NCBI GenBank assembly: GCA_034509735.1
Contig: JACGWO010000010.1
Coordinates: forward strand, 15,327,193-15,391,192
DNA length: 64,000 nt
From: Sesamum alatum
Taxonomy: Eukaryota > Streptophyta > Magnoliopsida > Lamiales > Pedaliaceae
Direction of reading: 5' to 3'
The notes under the pieces were generated by a model that was not told the DNA's origin, did not search any database, and worked only from the letters and a program-made list of their open reading frames with translations. A program made the position numbers and the translations under genes. Positions 22,388 through 34,762 of this stretch are shown piece by piece; the stretch's first letter is position 1, and every line of letters starts with the position of its first letter.

Positions 22388-24636
22388 TGTAACACCCCCT
22401 CCGTAATCACATCCCATCTTATAAAGAATTCACATTTAATCCAATAAAACAACCCATGCATATTTTTATCTATATATTATGTAGACATTACAAAAATGAC
22501 ATACATCATTAAAACTTTGTAATTAATCATCGACCTTAGCCATTGTCATTATACAGAAAGGAGAAAAGTGAAGTTTCTCTTTATCACAAAACTTAAAGAA
22601 AATACAAATCCACTAAAAATCTCATATCTATGTAATTGTGTAGTTACGGCTTCCAACTTAGGATATCACTGTTGACTTACCTAGTAATACTGGTGATCGG
22701 CTTATGATCAGATAGCTATTGTGACTTATGTTCTAAAAAATATGCGGCAAGGATTGAGCTGCCTACTCAATAACTATAACTAATCGACTTATATATACAT
22801 ATATACATACACATGTGCAATAAGACAAGTCTCATACAATTATATTAATACACAAATATTAGTTAATATGCAATCCTCACAAAATCCTGAAATAACCAAT
22901 ATCACAACCATATATCAATCTACAGTACAATATATCCAGAATCATCGTTTATTTTATTAGGGCCCTGCTTACCCAAGCTGGAGTGCATCACTCAATGGTC
23001 TATGCCGACTATCATCCCCTCAATCATAATATCTCTCTTTTTTTTTCTTGTTACCACACAGCACACAGCTCGTATGATACCCCGTCATCACTCATACCAC
23101 ACAGCACACAGCTCGTATGATATGTCACATCATCTTCACTGATCAATGATAGCACACAGTTCGTCATTAATCATATTATCATAAACCATTGCAGTATGCC
23201 CCCCAGTCAGGTAAGTCATCTCTTTGTCTCAATTCATAACATTCCATCCACAATCTCATCATTTAATTTCAATCCATAATAGAATAGCATGAAATCGCAT
23301 GATCATTCATTCGTCTTTCTCACACCATAACTACATATACACATATAATGACAACTCCACGAAATAACAATATTACCAGATAAATAGTCATCGCAATCAC
23401 ATATATAATACAAGAATATATATCATATATGAGATATACATATATATATATAAAACTAATTAACTATACTTACCTCAAATTCTTAAATGATTATATTAGT
23501 AAATAGAGTTGATTAACCCTCTACTTTATCCTCATGCTATATAATAAGTTATAATATGTATAATCAATATATCAAAAATATCGTAAATTCCGAATAAAAT
23601 TATTAAATAATATTCGTATTTTTCACCAATATTTTAATATTTCATCTATATTGAAATTCAAACATCCTTTCACTCCTCGTATAAACAATTAGACATTATA
23701 AGCTTCTCCGGTATATATTTAATTTATCAATTAACTCATAAGAGCTTATTTCATCAAACCTCTCATATTTTTATAACTATCATTCTCTATAATATCCCGA
23801 AATAAAATTCTTACAAAAATCTCATATTCCTGCTAATAAATACTATATTTCTCAAATATAATTTTCTAAAATTTCTCAAGCATAATTTTCTACTATTCCT
23901 ATTGAATTTTGCCAATTCTTTTCAATTATAATAATTATTTATACAATAATATATACAATTATGTATTTGGTTAATATACCCGGCTAATTTGAGTAAATCC
24001 ATTTTAATACGGCTAGATCTAATACATTATATAAATTCTAATTTATTGACTATAATGTCACCGGTCCGATTAAATATTTACCCCATCACTAATTTATATA
24101 ACTACTCGAATTCATTAAATTCTCTGATTAAATAGTAAATTGGATAGTACAAATCATATTTAATAAATGTAATTATTAAATAATATTAATATAATAATTA
24201 ATTTATAATTTAAAATAAAAATATACTAACCTTGTTGCCAATTACCGAAGGAAGACGCTAATACAACCATAAACATTTTTTTTCCTTCCATCATTAGCTA
24301 TATATATATATATATTAAAGTAATAAGGTATGTATTTTAGCTTTGAAAATGAAGAGGGACACGTGCACCATCCTCAACCAACCTAACCCCTTTTCCTTTA
24401 TTATCTCTTTTCTCTCTCTTTATTTTTTTTTAATTTAACTATAAGGAAATTTAAAATTAGTCTTTGAACTTTTAAAATTATATAATTTAACCCCAAATAT
24501 TTTATAAAGTTTCAATTTAGTCCTTTCAAGTTTTAATAGATTTATAATTTCAACTTATAACTTATAATTAAATTTAATTTTCTTAATAATTACTAATTAG
24601 CCTCTCAATTATGAATAAAACTCTACGGACGTCACA
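22388..24636 (+). mobile_element. Solo LTR of a Ty3/gypsy-type retrotransposon
   Basis: It begins TGTAACACCCCCTCCG and ends GGACGTCACA, with TTTTT on both sides (22383-22387 and 24637-24641). Host CACTA-type sequence continues on either side. TGTAACACCCC is a common start for plant chromovirus-type LTRs. No primer site, gag or pol follows, so this is a solo LTR of 2249 bp left by recombination between two LTRs. A partial inverted copy is at 6682-7276. The poly-T context makes the duplication less diagnostic. The orientation is by LTR start only. Confidence 0.7.
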
Positions 24637-24999
24637 TTTTTCAACGATTTTGTATGAGCTTTTTGTATCTCAATTAGGAACGGTTGTTTTAATGATTTTT
24701 ATAACAGTATTATAATTTGATTGGAACGGCTTTTATTATTATTTCCATATTGTCTGTTGGTAAAGCGTACCCTAAAAATTGTTACACAAGCTATTACAAA
24801 TTTAGATATTTTATCTATATTTAAATTATTATAATATTTTCTTTACATTTTTAGTTACAAATCTTGGGTTGAATTTTTTTAATGTGAAATATTTTAAATA
24901 AATTATCTAGAAAGAAAATAGTAATAATATAATAACAAAATACAAATAGTGTTTAAAAGTCGTATTTACATACATACAACTTTTATTAAAGAAAAAAAA

Positions 25000-26531
25000 A
25001 AGCAAAAACAACCCTAATCTGGATTGGGCTCCCCCGTCAACAGCATCCACACCATCCTGTGCATCATCCCTGTCAACCCTAATCTGGCTGGGACGGTTGG
25101 GGCACTGGAGGGACGGGCCAGGTGGTCGCCCAACGCTCCAGCAACTCCTCGATCCACATAACCTGGTCATTGAGGTTTGGGCGTCGCGATTGCGGTGGTG
25201 GGCTGGTGATGACGTATGTGAGCAGCTGGCCTATGATGGTCCAGCAATCATGTTGTGGCTTTGGAACCAAGTGAATACACGGCCCCTCTGTTGACCACTC
25301 GCTGCCGACATCCACAGTTGTTGCTCCGTCATGGCCATCGAGCCTTGAGAAGATGATAGAGGATCTTGTAGATCATTCAATGGCGGGGTCTGTTGATCGT
25401 CCACCATCTTCTGGAACGTCTCTTGCGAAACAGATTAGGTGATTAGTAAAGAAAAATAAATTAATTGCAACTGAAAACAAAAAATTATAACTATAAAATT
25501 ACTTACCGTGACCTTGTCTACCCTCGGGACACTCCATTGCCCATCCTCCTTCCTTTTGTAGACTCTAGAGAACACCTCCATTTGCTTGACAGGGAGGCCC
25601 AGTTGTGCCTCCTTTATAAGAACCGGAAAAAGTATATAAGTGATTTGTAAATCATAAAAGCATCAAAACCCAAAAAAACTCTAGAGAACGCCAACATTTG
25701 CTTGATAGGGAGGCCAAGTTGTGCCTCCTGTATAAGAACTGAAAAATGTATATAAGTGATTTGTAAATCATAAAAGTATCAAAACCAAAAAAAAAAAAAA
25801 GACAATTACCATCTTCCACTTGTACTGGCCAAAGGAGGACAATGTCCCTTGTTAGACGATAGTTGTTGCCGCCTGGTTGGTCTTATTCTTGGTTGCAGTA
25901 GTCTCGACGTTTGGGCTTGCCCTGTACCCCAGCAGTTGGCGCCAAATTTGATCGGCCAACTACAACGATCGGGACAATTGATCTCAGGCGTCCGAGGACT
26001 GCTTTCGCAGGAACTTACTGGCCTGCATCTTGAAGATCTTGAACATGGATGATTCGTCGTTATCCCACCAGTAAGTAAGATGCAAATTCACATACTCATT
26101 ATATATATATATATATAAATAGTTGATAAAAATCAATACTCACATTTGAAAACGTAATTAAAATTTGGATAATTCTTATCGTCAGATTATCAAATCAGAA
26201 GAGTTGGTGCTCCTATGGAATCTGCCATTTACATCCCCAACATTTCGACATGAAAAACAACTAAAATTAAAAACAAAAAAATGCAATAAAAATAATTTAA
26301 TAAAAGTATTTCGATCACCTCGCATCACGGAGGCTAATATAATGATATCCAGAAGATGGTGGCGCTGGTGATGGTGGTGGTTCATCCTACGACCGAGGGG
26401 GGGCTTGTGAACTGCTCGCCCACGGACGCAGGCTCCGGTAGTGGTGGTGGGAGTGTTTTCACATCAATAGGGGAGCAGGAATGAGCGGGCCACGACCACG
26501 TCCCCGAGAGGGCAGACCACCAATAATCATG
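25000..26531 (-). pseudogene. CACTA second gene, Ptta/En/Spm type (decayed copy 2)
   Basis: Read from high to low coordinates: MIIGGLPSRGRGRG at 26531, HYISLRDAR near 26320, then (about 26075-25805) YWWDNDESSMFKIFKMQASK, LADQIWRQLLGYRASPNVE and GQYKWKM, then (about 25620-25510) EAQLGLPVKQMEVFSRVYKR-like sequence, then (25405-25000) MVDDQQTPPLNDLQDP, SMAMTEQQLWMSAASGQQRG and a Trp/Pro-rich tail. Block order and motifs match the gene at 192-1774. The block at 25679-25740 is a tandem copy of part of the VFSR exon. Several in-frame stops show that it is dead. Confidence 0.6.
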
Positions 26532-26550
26532 AATCTATAACTTGAAAAGT

Positions 26551-28453
26551 TATAATATTAAAATCTATTAATTATATTATATTATGTATAAAATTATGTG
26601 ATTATAGTATGTATAAAATGATATTAAAAACTATTAAAGTATATTATATTGATTAAATTATTACAAAGTATATTAAATTATTATAAACTTTACTGTAATG
26701 ATATAAATATATATTTCATCAAATATCTAAAATTTGAGAATTTATTTCGGAAAATACATTTTCTATAAAATACATTTTTCAAAAAATTTATTTCAGAAAA
26801 TATATTTTTCAGAAAATATATTTTTTCATAAAATACATTTCATCAAAAATAGAAATTTTCCTAATTTTAGTACAAATTTAAAAAAAATACATACATATTT
26901 CAATACATAATCTTCAGCTAAATACTTCCAAAATATCATAAAATTCATCTAATATAAAGTTTCATTTTAGTATGAAAATTTATATAAAATTAAAACCAAA
27001 AATTTTTATCTAATATTGAAAATTAATAATGAAAATAAAACCAAACTAAGGTTGATATCGTTTTCGGCCTAGTGGTTTTGGTTCCCAAGATTTTTTAGAG
27101 GACTGACGTACGTTATAAATGAGTATGTTGATTCTGAAGTTGTTAGATTTTACCCCATCGACAGTAAGGATTCTGGTTGCTGTTTACAGTACAGGTGCAA
27201 TATTCTAGCGAATTACTGCAATATCCTAGCGAATATGTCAGGTACGATCCATGCTTTCTGACTTATATAAAAAGAAAATAGAAGAAGAAGAAGAATGGTA
27301 AGAGGGCAAGTTTGGTCGGGGTGGATTTTGAAACTATAAACACATGGATAAATTACATCGATATACCCTGATGATAGGTTTAATTATATAAATACTTGTA
27401 TCTTTTATAAAATTATAAGTACACTATCTGAGGTTGTAATTATAATTATAATTATGATTTTACCACCTATATTTTGTATCATACTATATTTTCCTATTTA
27501 AAGAAAAAATATATTTATGCCTAGATATTAATGATCATACCTACCAATAAGAACTATTTTATTAATAAACTTTTATAATTGTGATAGAAAATAAATAGAC
27601 AACAGGTTCTCTTTTTTCGAAGGAAAGTGTATCATTTACCAATATCAACTGAATCATGTATTTAATTTTAATTATTTCCCTTGATTAATGTTACTTTTTT
27701 AACATAAACAAATGCCTAATTTAAACAGTGTTGAATGTTTAACCACAATTAATAGATATTATGTGATTGGATCCATCTTAGCATCAATTGCTGAGATATA
27801 CATGGATTGAGTATATCTTATCATTTTGATACAATGATTGAATAAAAAAAAAAAAAAAAAAACCTTTATAAGTCTTTGTGACTCCACTAGAAATAAAGAA
27901 TCTATAAACTCAATTGCTACATTTCATTGGTACATAGAAATTATAGAATATTCTACACCTCAAAATATTATTAGCTGTCTAATGGAGAACTATCAAATAA
28001 CTCCGAGAGTTTAGAGTGTGGATACTGAAGAAGACATTGGTTGTCTTCTCTTGACGGACGAATAATCACTAAACTAAAGAGGTGTTAGATTCGTTCGTGA
28101 AAGCCAAATTCGTCCATAATACAAGGCATATCAAAAGGATGAAGTCCATTCGTAATTCACGTATACAAAATTCATGAAATTAGTATGCCCACATCAATCC
28201 GTTTGATGTGCACATTTTTTATTAAGATTTGCCTACAAACACATATTAAACATGGCCGGAAACTTAAATATATCGTATAGATGATGTCGGGACTACATTT
28301 AAATTATGATAAATGACGAAAACACTCCAAGAATTTGTATTTTTTCATTCGGGCCAATTCAATCCGAATCCAACCCACTCGCGTCATCAACTTTAATAAC
28401 TATCAAATCATTCTATAATTAACGGCTTACATCGAGTCATAAAATTCAATCAT
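26551..28453. other. AT-rich DNA without recognised genes
   Basis: Bases 26560-27050 are very AT-rich and resemble the AT-rich interior of the first CACTA element. Bases 27345-27480 look like one end of a Mutator-type MITE (GGATAAATTACATCGATATA) without its partner end. Nothing else is identifiable. Confidence 0.5.
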
Positions 28454-28468
28454 AACTATGAGTATATG

Positions 28469-28718
28469 ATCGATGATCTCTTTCCCGAGTGGTGAGGTTG
28501 ATGTCTCACGATCAAAAGGTCGTGGGTTCGAGTCTTACGAATGTAGAGAGTTGTTTAATTTATTAGATGTTTGTTTATTCTTCTGATTGGTGTTGATAGA
28601 TGTGGATATGTTATTCCTTTGTTGTATCGTGCACTGAATATTGTAATAAGCAATTGGTCACTTTAGAAACATTATTGTACTTTCAAATTAATAGTTGATC
28701 GCTCATTATAAAAAAAAA
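28469..28718 (+). mobile_element. tRNA-derived SINE
   Basis: The tRNA-like head has a degenerate box A (CCGAGTGGTGAGGTTGA) and a good box B (GGTTCGAGTC at about 28527). A 3' body and an A-tail (28709-28720) follow. AACTATGAGTATATG (28454-28468) and AACTACGAGTATATG (28719-28733) form a target duplication with one mismatch. It is not a tRNA gene because the acceptor stem halves do not pair. Confidence 0.8.
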
Positions 28719-28972
28719 AACTACGAGTATATGGCCCCCAAATTTAGGTAAATTCAGTTGCCATTTTATTATTTCTCCAGCTATCCCCATCTCTTCCTCG
28801 TTAATTAAGCATTGATGGGTTATAACAAGAGTATATTAGGTTATTTTTGTCTTTATGAGCTCAGCTATTCGAGGATCATCTTAGCGATCTGAGATTGAGT
28901 TGAAGGACCTAAAGGTAAAGTTATATGATTAAAATTCAACCTCAAATAAATAAATCTATCTATATATAAATA

Positions 28973-29393
28973 GGGTAAATTAAAGCTATCTCCCCTGAAG
29001 TTTGGCATAATTACAAGTATTTCTTGTTGTTTGAGAAATTACAGATACCCTCTGAGGTTTGTAACTATTTAATAAATAACCAATTTCCATCCTTTTTGTA
29101 TGAGTGAATTGACCAAAATGTCCTTATACACTGAATTATTTTTTTTTTAATTTTTAATTTTTTTTACTACAATGCGTAGGGTGAGATTTCTTAAGTTTTT
29201 TACATAGAGGAGCAATAATGTAATTTACCTCGGTTGATTTTTCTATAATTTTATAAAAAGAATTAAGGGCAAAATGGTCAATTTCAGGCCTTTGGTTAAA
29301 AATTATAAATTTCAGGGAGATATTTATAATTTTTTAACAACGAGGAGGTATTTATAATTATATCAAACCTCATAGGAGATGGATGCAATTTAC
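28973..29393. mobile_element. Mutator-type MITE, CCTGAAGTTTGGCATAATTA subgroup
   Basis: It starts GGGTAAATTAAAGCTATCTC and ends with the near-complement GAGATGGATGCAATTTACT. Its inner arms (AAGTTTGGCATAATTACAAG against the complement of the 3' arm) also pair. The flanks are AT dinucleotide runs, so the duplication cannot be judged. Confidence 0.65.
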
Positions 29394-29549
29394 TCATATA
29401 TATATATATATATCCTACCACGTTTAACATGTTAAATTGTTATTATTTGATAATAATAGAGCAATACTGAGATAAGAAAAAGTAATCAAGTAGACTTGGA
29501 CACGTGGAAAAAATGCTGATTGCTGGTAATAAACAATTTTATAATACAG

Positions 29550-30249
29550 CCATGGTTTAAAATTTCCATGCGTTTCTATCAAAATTATGCAAACGTTTCT
29601 ATTTTCGATGTCATGAAAACAAAAATCATGGATTAAAGTTTCGTTTTCAACACATATTTCGAGTTTATAAATAATAAAAACTTTTCGAAAATGCTACAGA
29701 AAAATAGTAAAATTAAAGAAACATACATAATAGTTATATAAAAAATTAAAAATATTACCTTCCTCTTTTTTATTCAAATATATCTAATTTAATTTTGTAT
29801 CATTTAACCAATTAACATTATTTTTATGTAGTGTAATTATGTATTTAGAGTTATTAATTAATGTAGTTGCTATTGACACCAAATAATAAAATAATATTTA
29901 TTTTTAATTATGTGTTGTAAAATATCTATAATATGTTGATATTTGGACATATAACATTACTAATTTAGCGTAATATTAAATGTGTTATCGTTAAACGAAA
30001 TACTTATGTATAACACAAGAATTTATATATTTTTAGCAAAAAGTACGATACAAAAGTTTCGCGGAAAAATTAGAAAAAATAAGAAGTTTCTTAGGAAACT
30101 CAAAGATTTTGAAGAAAATTTAAGAAAAATAAAGTGTTTCGAAGGAAACTATATAATTTTGAAATTACCATGTATTTTTATTTCCATGACATCGAAAATA
30201 GAAATGTTTACATAGTTTCAATGAAAACGCATGGAAATTTTAAACCATG
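29550..30249. mobile_element. DNA element with long (about 70-bp) terminal inverted repeats, family unknown
   Basis: CCATGGTTTAAAATTTCCAT at 29550 is mirrored by ATGGAAATTTTAAACCATG at the right end. The pairing continues through GTTTCTATTTTCGATGTCAT over about 70 bp with few mismatches. The interior is AT-rich, and the open frame at 29982-30215 has no recognisable domain. I could not find a clear target duplication. Confidence 0.6.
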
Positions 30250-30411
30250 ACAAAAATAGAAACGTTTATGAAAGAGTATTAATCATATGGTATAATCTAT
30301 AATTCTATACTAATATAAAAAGAAAAATTTTATTTTTTACTCATAAAGAGTGGTTACTTTCATCACGATAATAATTTTTTGTTATGTCAATAATACCCTT
30401 AAGTTGATTTC

Positions 30412-30852
30412 CATTACAAGAAAATAGAAGATTAGCAACAAAAAAATCAAGTGACAATCATAATATTGTCACCAATTATGTATGTTTAGTAACAAGAATG
30501 TTTATCTTGTCACAATAAATAATTTATTATTTTAATAATTACTATTATTTTGTAAAAATTATTATTAGTGACAAAAAATGTATACAAAATTGTTAATAAA
30601 TACAATTAGTAAACTCATGTATAGTGAAAACCTAGTGACAACAAACAATTGTTGTCACTATATTGTTTTGTCACTAAGTTGTCACTATGAGTCACTAATT
30701 GTATTTAGTGACAACTTTATATACAATTTTTTCACTAATAATTATTATATAGTGACAAGATAAAAAATATTGTCACTCAATATATATTTTTAGTAACAAC
30801 TTTAAAATTGTCATTTAATATTTTGTCACTAATATCATATTTTCTTGTAGTG
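30412..30852. mobile_element. CACTA-type MITE, 441 bp
   Basis: Ends CATTACAAGAAAATA and the complement of CACTACAAGAAAATAT are flanked by TTC on both sides (30409-30411, 30853-30855). The interior is full of GTGACAA and TTGTCACTA motifs in both orientations. It belongs to the same family as the disrupted MITE at 8228-18936. Confidence 0.85.
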
Positions 30853-30984
30853 TTCTTTTTTATTTCTTTTTTTAAATATGATATATTGGTTTATATATAT
30901 TATAATATTTTTAAAATATAAAGTATTATTTGTTATGTACAATGGGACGACGTGTCATGCCAACTATTCTACACTAATATAGAA

Positions 30985-31385
30985 ATAAAGTCAACTTCTA
31001 CTTACAAATTGTGACACCGCGGTACTAGATTTTGAAATACCACTAAGATCCTTAGATATCTATACTAATATAATTGTTTATTTTTTTCAAACGGACCATA
31101 TTATCTTTTAACCGCCAATCTACTGTCATATTTATCCCCACATTTTCTCGTATTTATCATTTGTCTGACTAATACAATAAAAAGAGTTATTTCTTATTCA
31201 CAAAAATTACGATTTGTGACACTGCAATATTAAATTTTGAGATACCAATTATATCCTTAAATATCTATAATAATATAAGTATTTATTTCTTTCAAATTGT
31301 TTACTTCATCTTTGAACTATCAATCTATTATCGTGTTTATTTCCACTTTCATATTTATCACTTATTTCACATTTAATTACATATT
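30985..31385 (+). repeat. Tandem duplication, about 200-bp unit
   Basis: TTGTGACACCGCGGTACTAG, TTTTGAAATACCACTAAGAT and CAATCTACTGTCATATTTAT at 31007-31130 recur as TTGTGACACTGCAATATTAA, TTTTGAGATACCAATTATAT and CAATCTATTATCGTGTTTAT at 31212-31345. A related string starting CTATACTAATATAAAAAG lies at 30305. The family is not identified. Confidence 0.6.
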
Positions 31386-31469
31386 GATTTTTATTCTTAA
31401 AATGTCTGTCCTATTTATTTGATTGTATGCACGCAAGTCTTACGTTGTATGATGATGGGTAATAAAAGA

Positions 31470-31665
31470 AAATTTGCTGTCCGAAATTGATTGGAGTCAC
31501 TACCGACAACCTCAAGTGGTGACTGATTTTTTCTCATGTGACTTTTTTCCTTTAGGTTTGGTGGATATTCCAGGCCTAAGTAGTCCTAACTCCTAACTCC
31601 TAACTTTGGGTTGCCCCACTAAAAACATTTTCCACTATAGTACCCCCACAAATATCTTGTAATAC
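31470..31665 (+). repeat. Dispersed repeat, copy 2 (partner at 20740-20965)
   Basis: This is the same ordered motifs as the first copy, including the GTCACTACCGACAACC segment and CCACTAAAAACATTTTCC. CTAACTC is tandemly repeated at 31588-31605. It lies directly left of the Tourist-type MITE pair. Confidence 0.6.
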
Positions 31666-31668
31666 CAA

Positions 31669-32943
31669 GGGTACGTTTGGTTGGGAAAAAAAATGAAAGT
31701 ATAAGAAAAGTGAAAGTAAAAGATAATGTATAAGAAAAAGTTTAGTGTTTGGTTTGGAGGAAGAGATTGAGAGGAAGTAAAATTGAATGTACATGAAACC
31801 CCTCCGGAGTCCAATTTTGTTTTCGTCCGAAATTGGGCGAAAAAGTGGAAGTATAAGGCTAAAATGACAAAAAAAGTTACATAATTTATTTTTATTTACT
31901 CTATTGCCCATATTTAAAGGCGTTTTTTTATTTATATTTAATAGTTTAGAATAAATGAATAATATTTGTTTTTATGAATATTTTTATTAATAAAAAATAT
32001 TATTGTTTTTGTTTGATAAATATTTTTATTAATAAGGTTTTAAAATCTTTGTTATACTAAAATTAAGGGTTAATTACACTGACCTCCCTTGCTATTATGG
32101 GAATATACAAATTCCCCCCTCTTACTACGAAAATTACAGATTACCCCCTCTAACTAATATGTGTTAGTCAAATTTAACGGTATATGCTTAAATGATCATT
32201 TTGCCCTCCATTTATAAAACTAAAAATAATTCGATAAACTTGAAAATAGAAGTGAACTAAAATATCTTCAAGTATTTTTTTTTTTCCAAAATATAAGTTT
32301 TATTTTCTATAAAATAATATAATTTCAACAAAATTTACAAGCTTTAATGATTGTTAAGAATAAAACTTAGCATCACAACCTACACATACACAATATGTGA
32401 TTAAAAAAATATTATAAAATAATATACTAAAAGTTACAAATATACACCCTTTTTAAATTTAAAAATAACAAATTACTCTTAAGGGGTATTTAAGTCATAA
32501 AAAATAGAGTTATTCAGGTTAAGGGTATAATAGGAAGTTTGGACCAATTTTTTTTATGACATCAGCAAAATCCATTAAGTTGACTAACGGAAGGGGCAAT
32601 TTGTAAGGTGGATATCTTTGAAAGGGAAGTTTATGTAATTTTGATAGTAAGAGGGGGGAATTTGTATATTCCCATAGTAGTAGGGGAGGTTAGTGTAATT
32701 AACCCTAAAATTAATTAGTATAATATTAATTTATTTATTTTTTAATACAAAATAAAGATAAAGGATTAAACAGTAAAATTATAAAAATTAGTCTTTTCTT
32801 CTCAATCTATTTTTCTCGTACCAAACAAGAGGAAGTATTTGAGATTTATTTCCCTTCTAATCATACCAAATAACTTGAAGGCAAACTATTATTTTTTTCC
32901 TCCCCTTCCCCTTTTCACTTCCCCTTTCCTCTCATTTGAACCC
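31669..32943. mobile_element. Tourist-type (PIF/Harbinger) MITE A, interrupted
   Basis: It starts GGGTACGTTTGGTTGGG and ends at ATTTGAACCC, next to a TAA target duplication (32944-32946); the left flank is CAA, probably a changed TAA. Removing the Mutator-type MITE (32067-32705 plus one 9-bp duplication) leaves about 627 bp. This is an inverted match to MITE B over its full length, for example CCGGAGTCCAATTTTGTTT in A against AAACAAAATTGGACTCCGG in B. Confidence 0.8.
32067..32705. mobile_element. Mutator-type MITE inserted in Tourist-type MITE A
   Basis: It starts GGGTTAATTACACTGACCTC and ends GAGGTTAGTGTAATTAACCC. A perfect 9-bp duplication TAAAATTAA lies at 32058-32066 and 32706-32714. It belongs to the same subfamily as 8331-9156. 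Confidence 0.9.
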
Positions 32944-32946
32944 TAA

Positions 32947-33581
32947 GGGTTCGTTTGGTTTAAATGAGAGGGAAGGGGAAGTGATCAAGGGGGAGCGAAA
33001 GAATAATAATTTTCCTTCACGTTGTTTGGTATGATTGGGGAGTAAATCTCAAATACTTCCCCTTGTTTGGTACAAGAAAAATAGATTGAGAAGAAAAGAA
33101 TAATTTTTGAAATTTTAGTGTTTAACCCTTTCTCTTCATTTTATATTAGAAAATAAACAAGTTAATATTATACTAATATAATTTTAGTATAACAAAGATT
33201 TAAAAACCTTATTAATAAAAATATTTATCAAACAAGAACAATAATATTTTTGTATTAATATAAATATTCATCAAAATGAATATTATTCATTTATTCTAAA
33301 CTATTCAGTCTAAATAAAATAAAAATTACTACCAACGCCCTCAAATATGGGCAACATAGTAAATAAAAATAAAATATGTATTTTTTTTTTTGCCTTATAC
33401 TTCCACTTTTCCGCCCAGTTTCGGACGTAAACAAAATTGGACTCCGGAGAGGTTTCATATACATCGAGTTTTACTTCCCCTCCATCTCTTCCTCCAAACC
33501 AAATACTAAACTTTTTCTTATACATCCTCTTTTACTTCCACTTCTCTTATATTTCCACTTCCCCCCCAACCAAACATATCC
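32947..33581. mobile_element. Tourist-type (PIF/Harbinger) MITE B, inverted neighbour of A
   Basis: It starts GGGTTCGTTTGGTTTAAATG and ends with the complement of GGATATGTTTGGTTGGG. TAA flanks both sides (32944-32946 and 33582-33584), as in PIF/Harbinger elements. It shares one TAA with MITE A and has the opposite orientation, so the two make one long palindrome. Open frames over it (for example 33376-33609) are by chance. Confidence 0.85.
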
Positions 33582-33889
33582 TAAGCGTTTTTGCAAAAAT
33601 GCAATTTAACCCATATGATATTTGAAATGAGTAGAAAAAAAAAATGTAAAAAAATAAATAAAATTATAACTCATATTTTGAAAAATAAAGTGAATTACCC
33701 CCTATCAACGGTTTAGATAAAGGACGGAGAGGGTTAATTTGCTTCATTCTCCAAAATATAGTAGATAAATCGCTATTTTTTTTCTCTATAGTTTTTATTA
33801 TTATTATTATTAGTCCCCATATCACAGGGGTAAATTGCATTTGACCCAATAGTAAATATAAGTACTTATGAGCTTATTGTTAAAAGTAA

Positions 33890-34321
33890 GGGTAAACTAC
33901 AACTACCTCCTCCTGAAGTTTGACATAATTACAAATATCCCTTCGTTGTTTGAAAAATTACAAGTATCCCCTTGAGGTTTGTAATTTTTACCCAAAGGTC
34001 TAAAATTGACCATTTTGCCCTTGATTTTCTTTTATTAAAATTATAGAAAAAATCAACCGAGACAAATTGCATTATTGCTCCTCTGTGTAAAAAATTTAAA
34101 AAATCTCACCCTGTGCATTGAAGTCCAACAAAATTTTAAAAATTAAATATAAAATAATTCAGTGCATAAGGGCATTTTGGTCAGATCACCCATAAGATTG
34201 GATGAAGATGGGTTATTTGTTAGACGATTACAAACCTCAGACGGGTATTTGTAAACTTTCAAACAACGAAAGAGTATTTATAATTATGTCAAATCTCAGG
34301 AGAGGTAACTGTAATTTACCA
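33890..34321. mobile_element. Mutator-type MITE, CCTGAAGTTTGACATAATTA subgroup
   Basis: The start GGGTAAACTACAACTACCTC and the end GAGGTAACTGTAATTTACC are inverted repeats. Flanks TAAAAGTAA (33881-33889) and TAAAAATAA (34322-34330) match at 8 of 9. It is related to 28973-29393 and 59117-59542. Confidence 0.8.
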
Positions 34322-34762
34322 TAAAAATAATTGAGAAGAGTACTTTTGTTTTATAATTTTTTATGTTGAACTGTTTAAATTAAGTTGATTTCAGCCAAAA
34401 GTTGGTAAACTTGTAAATATTAAGTTGTTTTTTTAAATACTCCAACTTCTTTTTTCGCTTTTAACTTTTATTTTCAAATATTCTCAATTTATATTACGAT
34501 TTAACTTGCAACTTTATCTGTAATGACATTTTCTATCCTCGTGTTAAATTAGCGGAGAATGCTTTTGAATTTCTGAGTAATCAGTTTGCTCAAATTATAA
34601 AAATCAGTTTGTGTTTCTGACTACTTTTTTTTTAACTAATTCAATGTGTTATTAGCTGATCTACTGCAACTAATCATAATATATCTTAATGAAGGAATTT
34701 TTTCACTAGTCAAATGATGCTCGTTGAAGTTGAGAATTTTGTTATAATAAATCTAAGATATT
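34322..34762. other. No recognised feature
   Basis: AT-rich intergenic DNA between a MITE and an old SINE. Short stretches (TGAACTGTTTAAATTAAGTT) resemble 8140-8165, so old repeat debris is likely, but no boundaries can be set. Confidence 0.4.

Larger units (their letters stand above)
21877..26550 (-). mobile_element. Second CACTA-type element, 5' end not located
   Basis: The left tip AACTACAAGAAAATCATTT (21877) resembles CACTACAAGAAAA and is followed by GTAACGG, TTGTAAC and GGAACGG-type subterminal repeats up to 22387. These resume after the solo LTR at 24642-24800. A minus-strand gene homologous to that of the first CACTA element lies at 25000-26531. No right-hand terminal repeat was found by 27400, so the 5' half, including any transposase, is lost or beyond recognition. 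Confidence 0.6.

Noticed and set aside
28490..28540. Possible tRNA gene with GGTTCGAGTC box
   Set aside because: It is the head of another SINE with an A-tail and flanking duplication.
29982..30215. 77-residue Lys-rich open frame
   Set aside because: Low-complexity sequence that overlaps the terminal repeat of a non-coding element.
33376..33625. Open frames over Tourist-type MITE B
   Set aside because: The same frames appear inverted in MITE A because of sequence symmetry; they are not genes.
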